Notes under the pieces: model-generated
The model's database searches: none
What the model was told of the DNA's origin: nothing
What the model saw: the letters and a program-made list of their open reading frames with translations, nothing else
Position numbers and translations under genes: made by a program
Part shown: piece after piece, positions 1 through 6,421 of the stretch
Numbering within the stretch: position 1 is the first letter of the stretch
How the letters are laid out: every line of letters begins with the position of its first letter
Assembly (NCBI GenBank): GCA_023511475.1
Contig: JAIMBM010000137.1
Span: forward strand, 1-7,535
Length of the DNA: 7,535 nt
Origin: Anaerolineae bacterium
Lineage (GTDB): Bacteria; Chloroflexota; Anaerolineae; SpSt-313
Direction: 5' to 3'

Positions 1-52
1 GAGTTCTACTCCCTATAGTTCGTCGGCTGCGGGATTTGTGTATTAGAGACTG
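1..52 (-). other. Degraded Nextera-like transposase adapter at contig end
   Basis: Read on the minus strand from 52 downward, the sequence begins CAGTCTCTAATACACA and continues with a CCGCAGCCGACGAAC-like stretch. The Tn5 mosaic end in Nextera libraries reads CTGTCTCTTATACACATCT and is followed by CCGAGCCCACGAGAC. By eye 15 of the 19 mosaic-end bases match, several differences being T read as A, and the following adapter part matches with small substitutions and indels. This fits low-quality adapter read-through retained in the assembly. It is therefore probably not genomic, and the residues it adds to the rsmB frame are spurious. Confidence 0.8.
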
Positions 53-614
53 GCGCCGGGGGTGCCTCAGCTCCCCAGCGGGCGATCCAACGCTGCACCA
101 GCCAGCGCGGGTGGGAGTGGGTGACCGCCACGTGCCCGACCGGATCGTCTTCGGGCCGCGGGGGAGGCGGTTCGCCCTCCGCCGCCAACCGCCGCAGGAC
201 GGCGTTGACCAGGCGGGCAGTACCCGCATGCCCGTGCCGCTTGGCCGCCTCCACCGCCTGGTGCACGGCGGCGGCGTCCGGCACCCGGTCTAGGAACCAG
301 ACCTGGTAGAGCCCCAGGCGCAGGATGGTGCGGATGGCCGGCGGCAGGGAAGCCAGGGGCCGTTGCAGTGCAAGCTCCAGGGCGTAATCCAGGCGGCCCT
401 GCTGCCTCAGGGTGCCGAGGACCACCTCGGTGACCAGCGCCTGGTCGGCGGGCGCATATGCGGCGCGCTCCAGGACGCGGTGCAACAGGATGTTGGCGAA
501 GGCGCGCCCGGACTCTACCCGGTACAGGACGGCGAATGCCGCCTCGCGCGGGTCGGGGCCTGGGAGCGCGCTCGGCGCGCGTCCCGCTAAGGCCCGCCCT
601 GCGGGGGCGCTCAC
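53..614 (-). CDS. rsmB: 16S rRNA (cytosine-5) methyltransferase RsmB, N-terminal part only
   Basis: RsmB (Fmu/Sun) methylates C967 of 16S rRNA in the cytoplasm. Only the RNA-binding NusB-like domain is present, at residues about 22-145, with 'REAAFAVLYRVE' and the typical 'VPDAAAVHQAVEAAKR' and 'LVNAVLRRL' helices. The linker 'SHPRWLVQRWIARWG' normally leads into the SAM-dependent methyltransferase domain, which is missing. RsmB is usually about 430-450 residues; about 187 native residues are seen. The frame stays open to a stop at position 6, but its last 14 or so residues are encoded by the adapter-like sequence and should be discarded. The start is GTG at 614; the GTGA overlaps the stop of the upstream peptidase gene by 4 nt, implying translational coupling. 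A free-standing NusB is less likely because of the 'SHPRWLV' linker. Confidence 0.88.
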
Positions 615-1315
615 TCGTCCCGGGTCATGCCGCGCAGGACCAGCAGGCGAACGAGCTGCATCACCGCCATGAAGGCGGCGGCCACATAGGTCAGGGCGGC
701 GGCGTTGAGCACCGCCCGCACCCCCTGCGCCTCCTGCGGCAGGACGAACCCCTCACCCTGGAGGACGGCCACCGCCTGGCTGCTGGCGTTGAACTCCACG
801 GGCAGCGTCACCAGGGAGAAGAGGATGTAGCCCAGGAAGAGCAGGATGCCCAGGTCCATCAGCACGGGTTGGCTGGTGAACAGCCCGAGGGCAAAGAGCA
901 CCCACGCAGCCATGGTGCCGAACTGGGCGACGGGGACGATGGCCGTGCGCAGGGCCAGTGGGGCATAGCCCTCCCGGTGCTGCAACGCGTGTCCCGCCTC
1001 GTGGGCGGCCACGCCGATGGCCGCCACCGAGGTGCTGCCGTACACCTGGGCCGAGAGGCGCAGCGTCTTGGTGCGCGGGTCGTAGTGGTCGGAGAGCCCC
1101 GCGGCCAGCAGGCCACCCACCGGCTCCACCCGCACGTCCCGCACTCCCCGGCGGCGCAGCAGCTCCGCCGCCACCTCGGCGCCGGTCATGCCTCTTGCGG
1201 ACAGCACCTGGGCGTACTTGTTGAACGTACCGCTCACCTTGAGCTGGGCGTAGAGCGCCAGCGCCAGTGCCGGCAGCAGCAGTACGAACGTCGGGTCGTA
1301 GAACAGGAACGGCAT
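611..1315 (-). CDS. yugP: YugP-type membrane zinc metallopeptidase (Zn_peptidase_2 family)
   Basis: This is a predicted integral-membrane zinc peptidase of the YugP/PF04298 family; its physiological substrate is not established. From the ATG at 1315 it is 234 residues, close to B. subtilis YugP. Visible features are an N-terminal membrane segment (about 7-24), the zinc-binding HEAGH motif (about 105-109) in 'AAIGVAAHEAGHALQH', and further hydrophobic segments near 125-146, 154-170 and 204-226. The family signature 'LVTLPVEFNASSQA' lies at about 168-181. The frame is open four codons further up to a GTG at 1327, but that GTG lies inside an AGGAGG stretch, so ATG 1315 with GGAGG 5 nt upstream is preferred. 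It lies between fmt (19-nt gap) and rsmB (4-nt overlap), a common operon arrangement. Confidence 0.9.
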   Translation of the reverse strand: MPFLFYDPTFVLLLPALALALYAQLKVSGTFNKYAQVLSARGMTGAEVAAELLRRRGVRDVRVEPVGGLLAAGLSDHYDPRTKTLRLSAQVYGSTSVAAIGVAAHEAGHALQHREGYAPLALRTAIVPVAQFGTMAAWVLFALGLFTSQPVLMDLGILLFLGYILFSLVTLPVEFNASSQAVAVLQGEGFVLPQEAQGVRAVLNAAALTYVAAAFMAVMQLVRLLVLRGMTRDE

Positions 1316-1320
1316 CTCAG

Positions 1321-1332
1321 CCTCCACCTCCT
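1321..1332 (-). promoter_or_regulatory. Double Shine-Dalgarno that fixes the yugP start
   Basis: The minus strand reads AGGAGG (1332-1327) and then GGAGG (1325-1321), followed by CTGAG and ATG at 1315. The first match begins 2 nt after the fmt stop (1337-1335) and covers the candidate GTG start at 1327. Initiation at the GTG would therefore have no usable ribosome binding site, while the ATG has one at 5-nt spacing. Confidence 0.75.
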
Positions 1333-1334
1333 GG

Positions 1335-2324
1335 TCATAGTGTAGCAGAATCCCCCGGGGCGTCGGCCCCGCCCCAGCGCTCCCCCGGGCAGACGCGGGG
1401 CCCGCGAGCGAAGGCCGCTGCGCTCATCCGCTTCCCGCCAGCCGGCTGGACCTCCAGCAGACGGAGCACGCCGCGCCCGGTGGCGATCAGGATCCCCTCC
1501 CTAGAGACGTCGACGACGGTGCCGGGTTCCCGTTCGGCAGCAGACGACACCTGAGGCTCAGCCCGCGCCCGACAAAGGGTAACCTGCCTCCCCCCTCGGA
1601 AGGTGTAGGCGGAGGGCCAGGGGTCCATGGCTCGGACCAGCCGGGCGATCTCCTCGGCGGGCCGAGCCCAGTCGATGCGGCCGTCCTCCTTGCGCAGCCT
1701 TCCCACGTACGTGGCGGCGCTGTGGTCCTGCGGGCGACGTGGCGCGCGTCCCTCGGCGATAAGTCGGACCGCGTCCAGAAGAAGCCGCGCCGCCACGTCG
1801 GCCAGGCGGCGCTCCAGCTCGCCCGCCGTCTCCTCCGGCCCGATGGGTACGCGCTCCTGGAGGATGATGTCGCCCGCGTCCAGCTCCGCGGTCTGGTAGA
1901 GGACGGTGACCCCGGTCTCCGCCAGCCCGTCGGCAATGGCCCGCTGCACCGGCGCGGCACCGCGGTAGGCAGGGAGCAGCGAAGGGTGCGCGTTGATGGC
2001 GCCCCATCGCGGTAAGGCCAGGATCTCCTCAGGGATGATCCGCCCGTAGGCCGCCGTGACCAGGAGGTCGGGCTGCAGCGCTGCCAGGACCTTGACTACC
2101 TCGGGGCGGCGCAGGCCCGGGGGCTGGAGCAGCGGCAGGCCGCGCTCGCGGGCGAAACGGGCCACCGGTGGGGAGGTCAGGCGGCGCCCCCGCCCCGCCG
2201 GGCGGTCAGGCTGCGTCACCACCAGCACCACCTGGACCGCCTCGGCCAGGGCGCGCAGCGCCGGTAGCGCGAACTCCGGCGTGCCCATGAAGATGACGCG
2301 CAGGTCGCCCAGGGGCCTACGCAC
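1335..2324 (-). CDS. fmt: Methionyl-tRNA formyltransferase
   Basis: Fmt transfers a formyl group from 10-formyl-tetrahydrofolate to the amino group of Met-tRNAfMet, giving the bacterial initiator tRNA. At 329 residues it is full length for the family (about 310-320). The N-terminal transferase domain starts 'LRVIFMGTPEFALPAL' and includes 'TQPDRPAGRGRR' (residues 37-48). The catalytic triad is visible as N111 and H113 in 'INAHPSLLPAYRGAAPVQ' and D149 in 'ELDAGDI', equivalent to N106, H108 and D144 of the E. coli enzyme. The C-terminal OB-like tRNA-binding domain includes 'RAMDPWPSAYTF' and 'LEVQPAGGKRMSAAAFARG'. The start is GTG at 2324, overlapping the def stop by 8 nt; no strong ribosome binding site is seen, so coupling to def translation is likely. 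A few residues before 'LRVIFMGTPEF' may be extra. Confidence 0.96.
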   Translation of the reverse strand: MRRPLGDLRVIFMGTPEFALPALRALAEAVQVVLVVTQPDRPAGRGRRLTSPPVARFARERGLPLLQPPGLRRPEVVKVLAALQPDLLVTAAYGRIIPEEILALPRWGAINAHPSLLPAYRGAAPVQRAIADGLAETGVTVLYQTAELDAGDIILQERVPIGPEETAGELERRLADVAARLLLDAVRLIAEGRAPRRPQDHSAATYVGRLRKEDGRIDWARPAEEIARLVRAMDPWPSAYTFRGGRQVTLCRARAEPQVSSAAEREPGTVVDVSREGILIATGRGVLRLLEVQPAGGKRMSAAAFARGPRVCPGERWGGADAPGDSATL

Positions 2325-2613
2325 CCGCTGCGACTTCCGCCGGTACCGCCTCGGCGCCGAGCCGCTCGATGGTGGCCGGGTCTTCCACGCGGTCCAGAAA
2401 GAGGATGCCGTCCAGGTGGTCGATCTCGTGCTGCAGGACGCGGGCCAGCATCCCCTCGGCGTTCACGGTGATGCCCCGCCCGCGGCGGTTCTTCCCTTTG
2501 ACGACGACGCGCGCGGCGCGGCGCACGGGCGCGACGACACCGGGGATGGAAAGGCAGGCCTCGGTGGCCACCTCCTATCCCTCGGCACGCACGAGCACGG
2601 GGTCCACCAGCGC
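2317..2613 (-). pseudogene. def: Peptide deformylase, C-terminal half only, with in-frame TAG
   Basis: Peptide deformylase removes the formyl group from nascent N-terminal fMet, using a metal held by one Cys and two His. The open frame from 2571 gives motif II as 'EACLSIPG' (usually EGCLS; the Cys ligand is kept) and motif III as 'QHEIDH' with both His and the catalytic Glu. Homology continues upstream across a TAG at 2577-2575 into 'ALVDPVLVRAEG': the 12 positions between 'DP' and 'EACLS', counting the TAG as one, equal the spacing between NP and EGCLS in E. coli Def. The first half of the enzyme, with motif I (GxGLAAPQ), is absent and replaced by M28 peptidase coding sequence. The GTG at 2571 has no properly spaced ribosome binding site. 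As assembled it cannot make an active enzyme; see the junction entry. Confidence 0.85.
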
Positions 2614-2625
2614 CCGGAAGGTGAG
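2575..2625. other. Chimeric junction between M28 peptidase gene and def
   Basis: The minus strand passes from DUF11-like coding sequence ('TVTLTFRA') into deformylase coding sequence ('ALVDPVLVRAEG', stop, 'EVATEACLS') in one frame. 'VDP' fits both families, which suggests joining at a short shared stretch around 2600-2616. Base composition changes at about this point, from lower GC on the right to very high GC on the left. Either a library or assembly chimera, or a real deletion fusion, would look like this. Confidence 0.7.
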
Positions 2626-4266
2626 CGTCACCGTCTCCTGCGGGGCGATGGTACCGGCCCAGCGCAGGGCGTGGAAGGCCTTGTCCCACCAAAGCTCGCC
2701 CCGACTGGCCGTGGGCGGCCACAGCGCCACAAGCTGCAGAGGCAGGACGTCCATGACCTCGGCGTTGGCCTCAAGCTGGCCGCTGTTGTGGAGCGTGATC
2801 GTGTAGCTCATCCCCGCGGAGAGCCGGTCAAAGCTCGCCTCGTGGCGTGAGAGCTGAAGGTCGGGTGCGCGCAGCTGGGCCAGCTCGCCGATCGCTCCGG
2901 CTGCTGCCTGCGCGATTCCGGCACAGTACCCCGTATCCAGCACCGCCAGCACATCGCGCGAGGTGTGGTAGCGGGGGTTAAAGTCCCAGTTGCGGTCCTC
3001 GATCACCTGCAGGGCCGGATAGCCCAGCCGCCAGAAGGGCGCGTGGTCGCTCGCCCAGATGGCGCGCTCCGCAAAGACGGCCGGCCGGAGGAAGGGCGCG
3101 TATCGCTGCATGTTGCGGACCAGCACCCTGCCAAGGGCCTGCGAAGCGAGGGCGTGCCCGGTGTGCACCTCGACCACGCCATCGCCGTTCCCGTCGTAGC
3201 CGATCATATCCAGGTTGATCACGCCGAGGATGTTGGCCCCGGCTGCGTGGAGGGCTTCGGCGTACGCCTGGCTGCCGTAGAGGCCCTGCTCCTCGCCCAC
3301 AAAGAAGCAGAACTGGATGGTGTAGGCAAAGGTATAGGGGGCGAGCACACGGGCGATCTCGAGGACGGCCGCTACGCCGCTGCCGTTATCGTCGGCGCCT
3401 GGGGCCGGCATCGTTGCCCAGCCCTCAGCCCAGCCTGGGCTTGCAGCAGCGGTGGAGTCATAGTGCGCGCAGACGATGAACACCCCCTCGGACTCGGGGA
3501 GCACGCCCCGCTTGGTAGCGATGATGTTGCTGACCTCCCGGCTGCCATGGGCATGGTCGGTCACGGTGGAGCGGAAGCTGGCTACGGCGAGGCCGGCCTG
3601 CTGGAGCACACGCGTGATGTACGCAGCCTCGGCATCCAGCCCGGGTGAGAGGACGTACCGCGAGCGCAATGCATCCTCACCGGGGGAGCTGTCGTCATCC
3701 TGCAGATCGGCGATCGTCTGCGCAATGCGCTCCTCCGACACAGAGCTCACGATCCGGTCCAGCCGCGGAGGAGGCACGGGAGGGTTGAGGAGCGCGGGAG
3801 ATGGGGCGCGCGGAGCGGCCATAGAGAAGGGCAGCCGTTGCGCGTAGCGGGGACCGCCCCTCTCATCCAGGCGCTCGCCCGTCGGTATGCCGAGCAGGAA
3901 AAAGCCATCGTCCAGCGGAACGACGGTGCCGTACCGCCGTCGCAGCGCGTCAGCTTCCGGCCCGAACGCCCAGATGACGTAATAGTCGCCCTCTGCCGGG
4001 CGGCTCGTGAGGAGCTCCAGGCGCAGCCCTTCGGCGGTCAGGAGATCGCGCTGGGCGGCGGCGGCCAAGAGGTAGGCCTTCTCATCCCACCAGAGCACGA
4101 CACGGGCGCCCGAGGCAACCAGGCGGCGGAAGGTGGCCTCGTCGGCGCAGGTGACCCGCACGAGCCAGGCCCCATCCGCCTCTGCCACGGCGAGCCGAGG
4201 TGCCAGGCTCGCCAGCAGAAGCATGGCCAGAGCAAGGCTCTGGAAGAGCCGTCGGTTGACGGGCAT
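2575..4266 (-). CDS. Secreted M28-family zinc aminopeptidase, C-terminal tail probably chimeric
   Basis: This is an exported zinc exopeptidase (peptidase M28, PF04389) expected to release amino acids from peptides outside the cell. Residues 1-28 form a signal peptide (basic MPVNRR, a hydrophobic core, 'AVA' cleavage site). Residues about 32-130 look like two related propeptide-like segments. The catalytic domain (about 180-460) keeps all metal ligands: H268 (AHYDS), D292 (GADDNGSG), catalytic E325 and ligand E326 (GEEQGLYGS), D353 (NLDMIGYD) and H434 (RYHTSRD). 'SDHAPFW' (406-412) is also typical. From about 465 a DUF11-like beta domain begins ('SYTITLHNSGQLEANAEV', 'TIAPQETVTLTFRA'). The final 'ALVDPVLVRAEG' is really deformylase sequence, so the true C-terminus is lost. 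The start is ATG 4266, preceded by GAGG 4 nt upstream. The specific substrate is unknown. Confidence 0.9.
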   Translation of the reverse strand: MPVNRRLFQSLALAMLLLASLAPRLAVAEADGAWLVRVTCADEATFRRLVASGARVVLWWDEKAYLLAAAAQRDLLTAEGLRLELLTSRPAEGDYYVIWAFGPEADALRRRYGTVVPLDDGFFLLGIPTGERLDERGGPRYAQRLPFSMAAPRAPSPALLNPPVPPPRLDRIVSSVSEERIAQTIADLQDDDSSPGEDALRSRYVLSPGLDAEAAYITRVLQQAGLAVASFRSTVTDHAHGSREVSNIIATKRGVLPESEGVFIVCAHYDSTAAASPGWAEGWATMPAPGADDNGSGVAAVLEIARVLAPYTFAYTIQFCFFVGEEQGLYGSQAYAEALHAAGANILGVINLDMIGYDGNGDGVVEVHTGHALASQALGRVLVRNMQRYAPFLRPAVFAERAIWASDHAPFWRLGYPALQVIEDRNWDFNPRYHTSRDVLAVLDTGYCAGIAQAAAGAIGELAQLRAPDLQLSRHEASFDRLSAGMSYTITLHNSGQLEANAEVMDVLPLQLVALWPPTASRGELWWDKAFHALRWAGTIAPQETVTLTFRALVDPVLVRAEG

Positions 4267-4335
4267 AGCACCTCGCTATCAACGCTTGGCCTCAGACCTG
4301 CCGTGGCTGCCGACGCCGCCTCGCAACGATCAGCG

Positions 4336-4375
4336 TCATTGCGAGCCGGCCCGCAGGGTCGGCGAAGCAATCCCC
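4336..4375. repeat. Intergenic hairpin repeat, copy 1
   Basis: This 40-bp unit starts TCATTGCGAG and ends GCGAAGCAATCCCC. It is an imperfect palindrome: outer arms ATTGC/GCAAT and inner 7-bp arms CCGGCCC/GGGTCGG around a GCA loop. It differs from copy 2 at one position, where G replaces A; this gives a G-U pair in the stem instead of A-U, so the fold is kept. Similar 'ATTGCTTCGCC...GGCTCGCAATGA' elements are widespread intergenic repeats in Chloroflexota and some other bacteria. Confidence 0.85.
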
Positions 4376-4619
4376 CCTCCCATGATCGAGATTGCCTCGG
4401 CGGCCAGCGCCGCCTCCTCAGGTTACTCGCCGGGGCCCGGCAGGCTCGCTACCGGGCCGCATGCTCCGCGCACGCCCGGTTCGGAACCATTCTTGGGGCG
4501 GTGGTGGGCTGGGAGGCGGCGGAGCGGAAAGCCCGGCTGCCACCCGGGCACGGCACGTTTCCTGAAGCGGCACAGGGTTCGAGGAACCTCGGGGTGCTCG
4601 TCTTGCCCCCCCCCGGCTG

Positions 4620-4659
4620 TCATTGCGAGCCGACCCGCAGGGTCGGCGAAGCAATCCCC
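4620..4659. repeat. Intergenic hairpin repeat, copy 2
   Basis: This copy is in the same orientation as copy 1, begins 284 bp further right, and is identical at 39 of 40 positions. The inner stem CCGACCC/GGGTCGG is perfect with a GCA loop, and the outer ATTGC/GCAAT arms are conserved. It lies about 50 bp past the stop of the parvulin gene in the direction of transcription, so the hairpin would form in that transcript's 3' region and could slow 3' decay. That role is inferred. Confidence 0.85.
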
Positions 4660-4711
4660 TTCTCTCAGGATTCAAACCGCTTCGGGGCGCCAGCGTCGCC
4701 GAGGCCTAGCT

Positions 4712-5872
4712 CTATGCGCTCCTGTCCTTGGGCACCTTATCCAGAGACCAGTAGCGCTTCACGGCCTCGGATTGCCGCTGCGCCCAGAGCCACTCGTCAA
4801 GGACGCGGCTCTGCTTCTCGAGCAGCAGGTACTCATCGAGGGGCCGGTTCGGGTCGCGCTCCTCGACTTTGATGATATGGAAGCCATAGGCGGTCTTCAC
4901 CACATCGCTGACCTGCCCCGGCTGGAGGGAAAAGGCAGCCGTCTCGAACTCTTCCACCATCTGGCCGCGCGAGAACCACCCGAGGTCGCCGCCGTTCTCC
5001 TTGGTGCTGGTGTCGGTCGATACCTCCCTGGCGACAGCGGCAAAATCCTCACCCTTATGGATGCGCTCGAGGGCAGCGCGGGCCTCCTCCTCCTTGTCCA
5101 CGAGGATGTGCCGGGCATGGACCTGCTCGGCTGCCTTGGGCACCTCCGCGGCCATGGCCTGCTGCAGCTTGTCCCGCAGGAGGCTTGTCTCGACCAGAAC
5201 ACGGAAGTCGGCCTCCCGGAAGCCGGCGTTCTTGCGCAGTTCGGCAATGTACTCGCCATAGTACTGCTTGAACTGCTGCTCGGTCATCGGCTGGGCGGTT
5301 GGGGTCGGCGTTTCGGTGATGGGAGCAGTAGCGGTGATCGGCGTCGGCTCTGCGGTTGGCTGGGGCAGGTTGTAGCCGAAGAGGTGCTCGATCTCCGTCG
5401 AGACCTCCTCGGGGGTGACGGTCAGCCCCCGCCGTGCCGCCTCCTGTCGGATCAGCTCGGCATCGATCAGCTCGTCGAGGGTGGTCATGGTCAGGCTCAT
5501 CGCCTGGTTCTGGAGCTCCTGCTGCCGCTGTGAAAGCAAGGCGTAGAGGGTCTGCTGGTCTGCGTCGTTCGGGTCCAGTTGGGCGAGTTGGTTGCGGATG
5601 CGCGCCAGCGAGGTTCGCAGGTCATACCGCCGGAACTGCACCCATCGCTGGTAGGTGTCGGTCCGGATGGGCACGCCGTTGACCGTAGCGACGGGCGACG
5701 CGGGAGCCGCAACGACCGACTGGTACAATCCCGCTCCTGCGAGTGCCACCACCAGGGCCAACACGACGCCCACGCCGATATACAACCACCGACGGTACCG
5801 CTCTTCACGTTCTCGACGGGAGAGCGCCCTGCGGTTCACCACGGGGCTGGCCGCTCTCACCTTCTTTGCCAT
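4712..5872 (-). CDS. Membrane-anchored parvulin-type peptidyl-prolyl cis-trans isomerase (PrsA/SurA-like)
   Basis: This is a foldase expected to act outside the cytoplasmic membrane, isomerising proline bonds in exported proteins. The 386 residues comprise a basic cytoplasmic tail (1-29), one membrane anchor (about 30-52) and a SurA_N-like chaperone region beginning 'VATVNGVPIRTDTYQRWVQF' (61-80), with 'LDELIDAELIRQEAARRGLTV' at 132-152. A Pro/Thr-rich insert follows (about 170-195), then the rest of the chaperone region. The rotamase domain lies at about 251-337: 'VHARHILV', 'NGGDLGWFSRGQMVEEFE', 'AYGFHIIKVEER'. There is no lipobox Cys, so anchoring is by the transmembrane helix. The start ATG 5872 has GGAGG 5 nt upstream. 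It lies 213 nt downstream of rpsR on the same strand. Its neighbour downstream is a secreted peptidase, but joint function is not shown. Confidence 0.92.
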   Translation of the reverse strand: MAKKVRAASPVVNRRALSRREREERYRRWLYIGVGVVLALVVALAGAGLYQSVVAAPASPVATVNGVPIRTDTYQRWVQFRRYDLRTSLARIRNQLAQLDPNDADQQTLYALLSQRQQELQNQAMSLTMTTLDELIDAELIRQEAARRGLTVTPEEVSTEIEHLFGYNLPQPTAEPTPITATAPITETPTPTAQPMTEQQFKQYYGEYIAELRKNAGFREADFRVLVETSLLRDKLQQAMAAEVPKAAEQVHARHILVDKEEEARAALERIHKGEDFAAVAREVSTDTSTKENGGDLGWFSRGQMVEEFETAAFSLQPGQVSDVVKTAYGFHIIKVEERDPNRPLDEYLLLEKQSRVLDEWLWAQRQSEAVKRYWSLDKVPKDRSA

Positions 5873-6085
5873 CCCGGCCTCCAGATCAGCTCGATGCCCT
5901 GCGAAAGGGTCAACGCGACAGCACTTCAGACGACTGACGGGGTACGCCCAACGCGCCCGACCCCTGCCGGCCCGCGGGGCCTACGCCAGCAGGCCGGGTT
6001 CGGTCAGGAAGCTGGCAGTGCCCGGGCGGAGGGGACGGACCTCTACCGGGGTTCAGTCCGCCCAAGGTGTGCGGGCGGGCCGCGT
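5873..6085. other. Spacer between rpsR and the parvulin gene
   Basis: These 213 nt contain no supportable gene. There is a 7-bp inverted repeat, GGGCGGA (6024-6030) with TCCGCCC (6057-6063), starting just after the rpsR stop on the minus strand. It overlaps a competing 5-bp pair, CGGAC (6036-6040) with GTCCG (6056-6060). A small GGCCC/GGGCC hairpin lies at 5969-5981. The first could weakly terminate or stabilise the rpsF-rpsR transcript, but no T-tract follows. A TTGACC occurs upstream of the parvulin gene without a convincing -10 box. Confidence 0.5.
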
Positions 6086-6421
6086 CTAGCCGCGTGTTGT
6101 CTCTACGGTGAACGGCAGCAGGGCCAGGTGTCGTGCCCGCTTGATTGCGACCGCGAGGCGCCGCTGATGCTTGGCGCAGACCACGTTCTTGCGCCGGGGC
6201 TTGATCTTGCCGCGCTCTGTGAGGTAGTGCCTCAGCTCGTCGACCTCTTTGTAATCAATCACCTTGAGGTGCCGGTCACAGAAGGGGCACATGCGGGTGT
6301 GGCGCCCTCCGGCGCCGCGACCACCGCCGCGGCCGCGGCGGGCACCTCGCTGCGCTTGCTCTTCCTGGCGCTCCTCTGCACGCTCGCGGGGAGCCTCTTC
6401 TCTCTCTTCAGCCAAAGCCAT
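6086..6421 (-). CDS. rpsR: Small ribosomal subunit protein bS18
   Basis: bS18 pairs with bS6 in the platform of the 30S subunit. The conserved core runs from about residue 44 to 105: 'MCPFCDRHLKVIDYKEVDEL', 'YLTERGKIKPRRKNVVCAKH', 'AIKRARHLALLPF'. C45, C48, C82 and H85 form a probable zinc site, so this is the cysteine-containing (C+) form of the protein. The first 43 residues are a low-complexity extension, Glu/Arg-rich then Arg/Gly-rich, making it longer (111 residues) than typical bS18 (about 75-85). It follows the rpsF stop by 6 nt, GGAGGT, which leaves GGAGG only 1 nt from the ATG at 6421; a TTG two codons in has 7-nt spacing and may be the real start. No ssb lies between the two genes. 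Confidence 0.95.
   Translation of the reverse strand: MALAEEREEAPRERAEERQEEQAQRGARRGRGGGRGAGGRHTRMCPFCDRHLKVIDYKEVDELRHYLTERGKIKPRRKNVVCAKHQRRLAVAIKRARHLALLPFTVETTRG

Larger units (their letters stand above)
4267..4711. other. Intergenic spacer with two repeats and several hairpins
   Basis: This 445-nt stretch between the parvulin gene and the M28 gene has no supportable coding sequence. It contains two direct 40-bp repeats (4336-4375 and 4620-4659). Between them are three perfect or near-perfect hairpins at 4399-4414 (GGCGGC arms), 4434-4458 (9-bp stem with one G-U, 7-nt loop) and 4531-4549 (GCCCGG arms, 7-nt loop). A 7-bp inverted repeat CTCGCAA/TTGCGAG spans 4320-4345. None is followed by a clear T-tract in either direction, so I do not call a terminator. 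Confidence 0.7.

Noticed and set aside
458..1345. Long plus-strand open frame over the rsmB and yugP genes
   Set aside because: It is antisense to two recognised genes, its His/Gln/Arg-rich product has no family features, and long antisense frames are expected at this GC content.
4531..4549. T-box-like string GGGTGGCAGCCGGG on the minus strand
   Set aside because: It lacks the conserved T-box bulge and there is no specifier stem, terminator or aminoacyl-tRNA related gene downstream. It is better read as a simple hairpin.
4336..4659. Two direct repeats considered as a CRISPR remnant
   Set aside because: There are only two copies, with a 244-bp interval, and no cas genes. The unit is a strongly palindromic intergenic element.
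3838..5533. Overlapping long plus-strand open frames across the M28 5' end, spacer and parvulin gene
   Set aside because: They run through the intergenic repeats and lie antisense to well-recognised proteins. Their composition is Arg/Pro/Ala-rich with no motifs.
6024..6063. Inverted repeat after rpsR considered as a rho-independent terminator, and the GGGGTTCAGTCC string as a tRNA T-arm
   Set aside because: No T-tract follows the stem in the minus direction, and no acceptor stem, anticodon arm or D-arm fits around the string.
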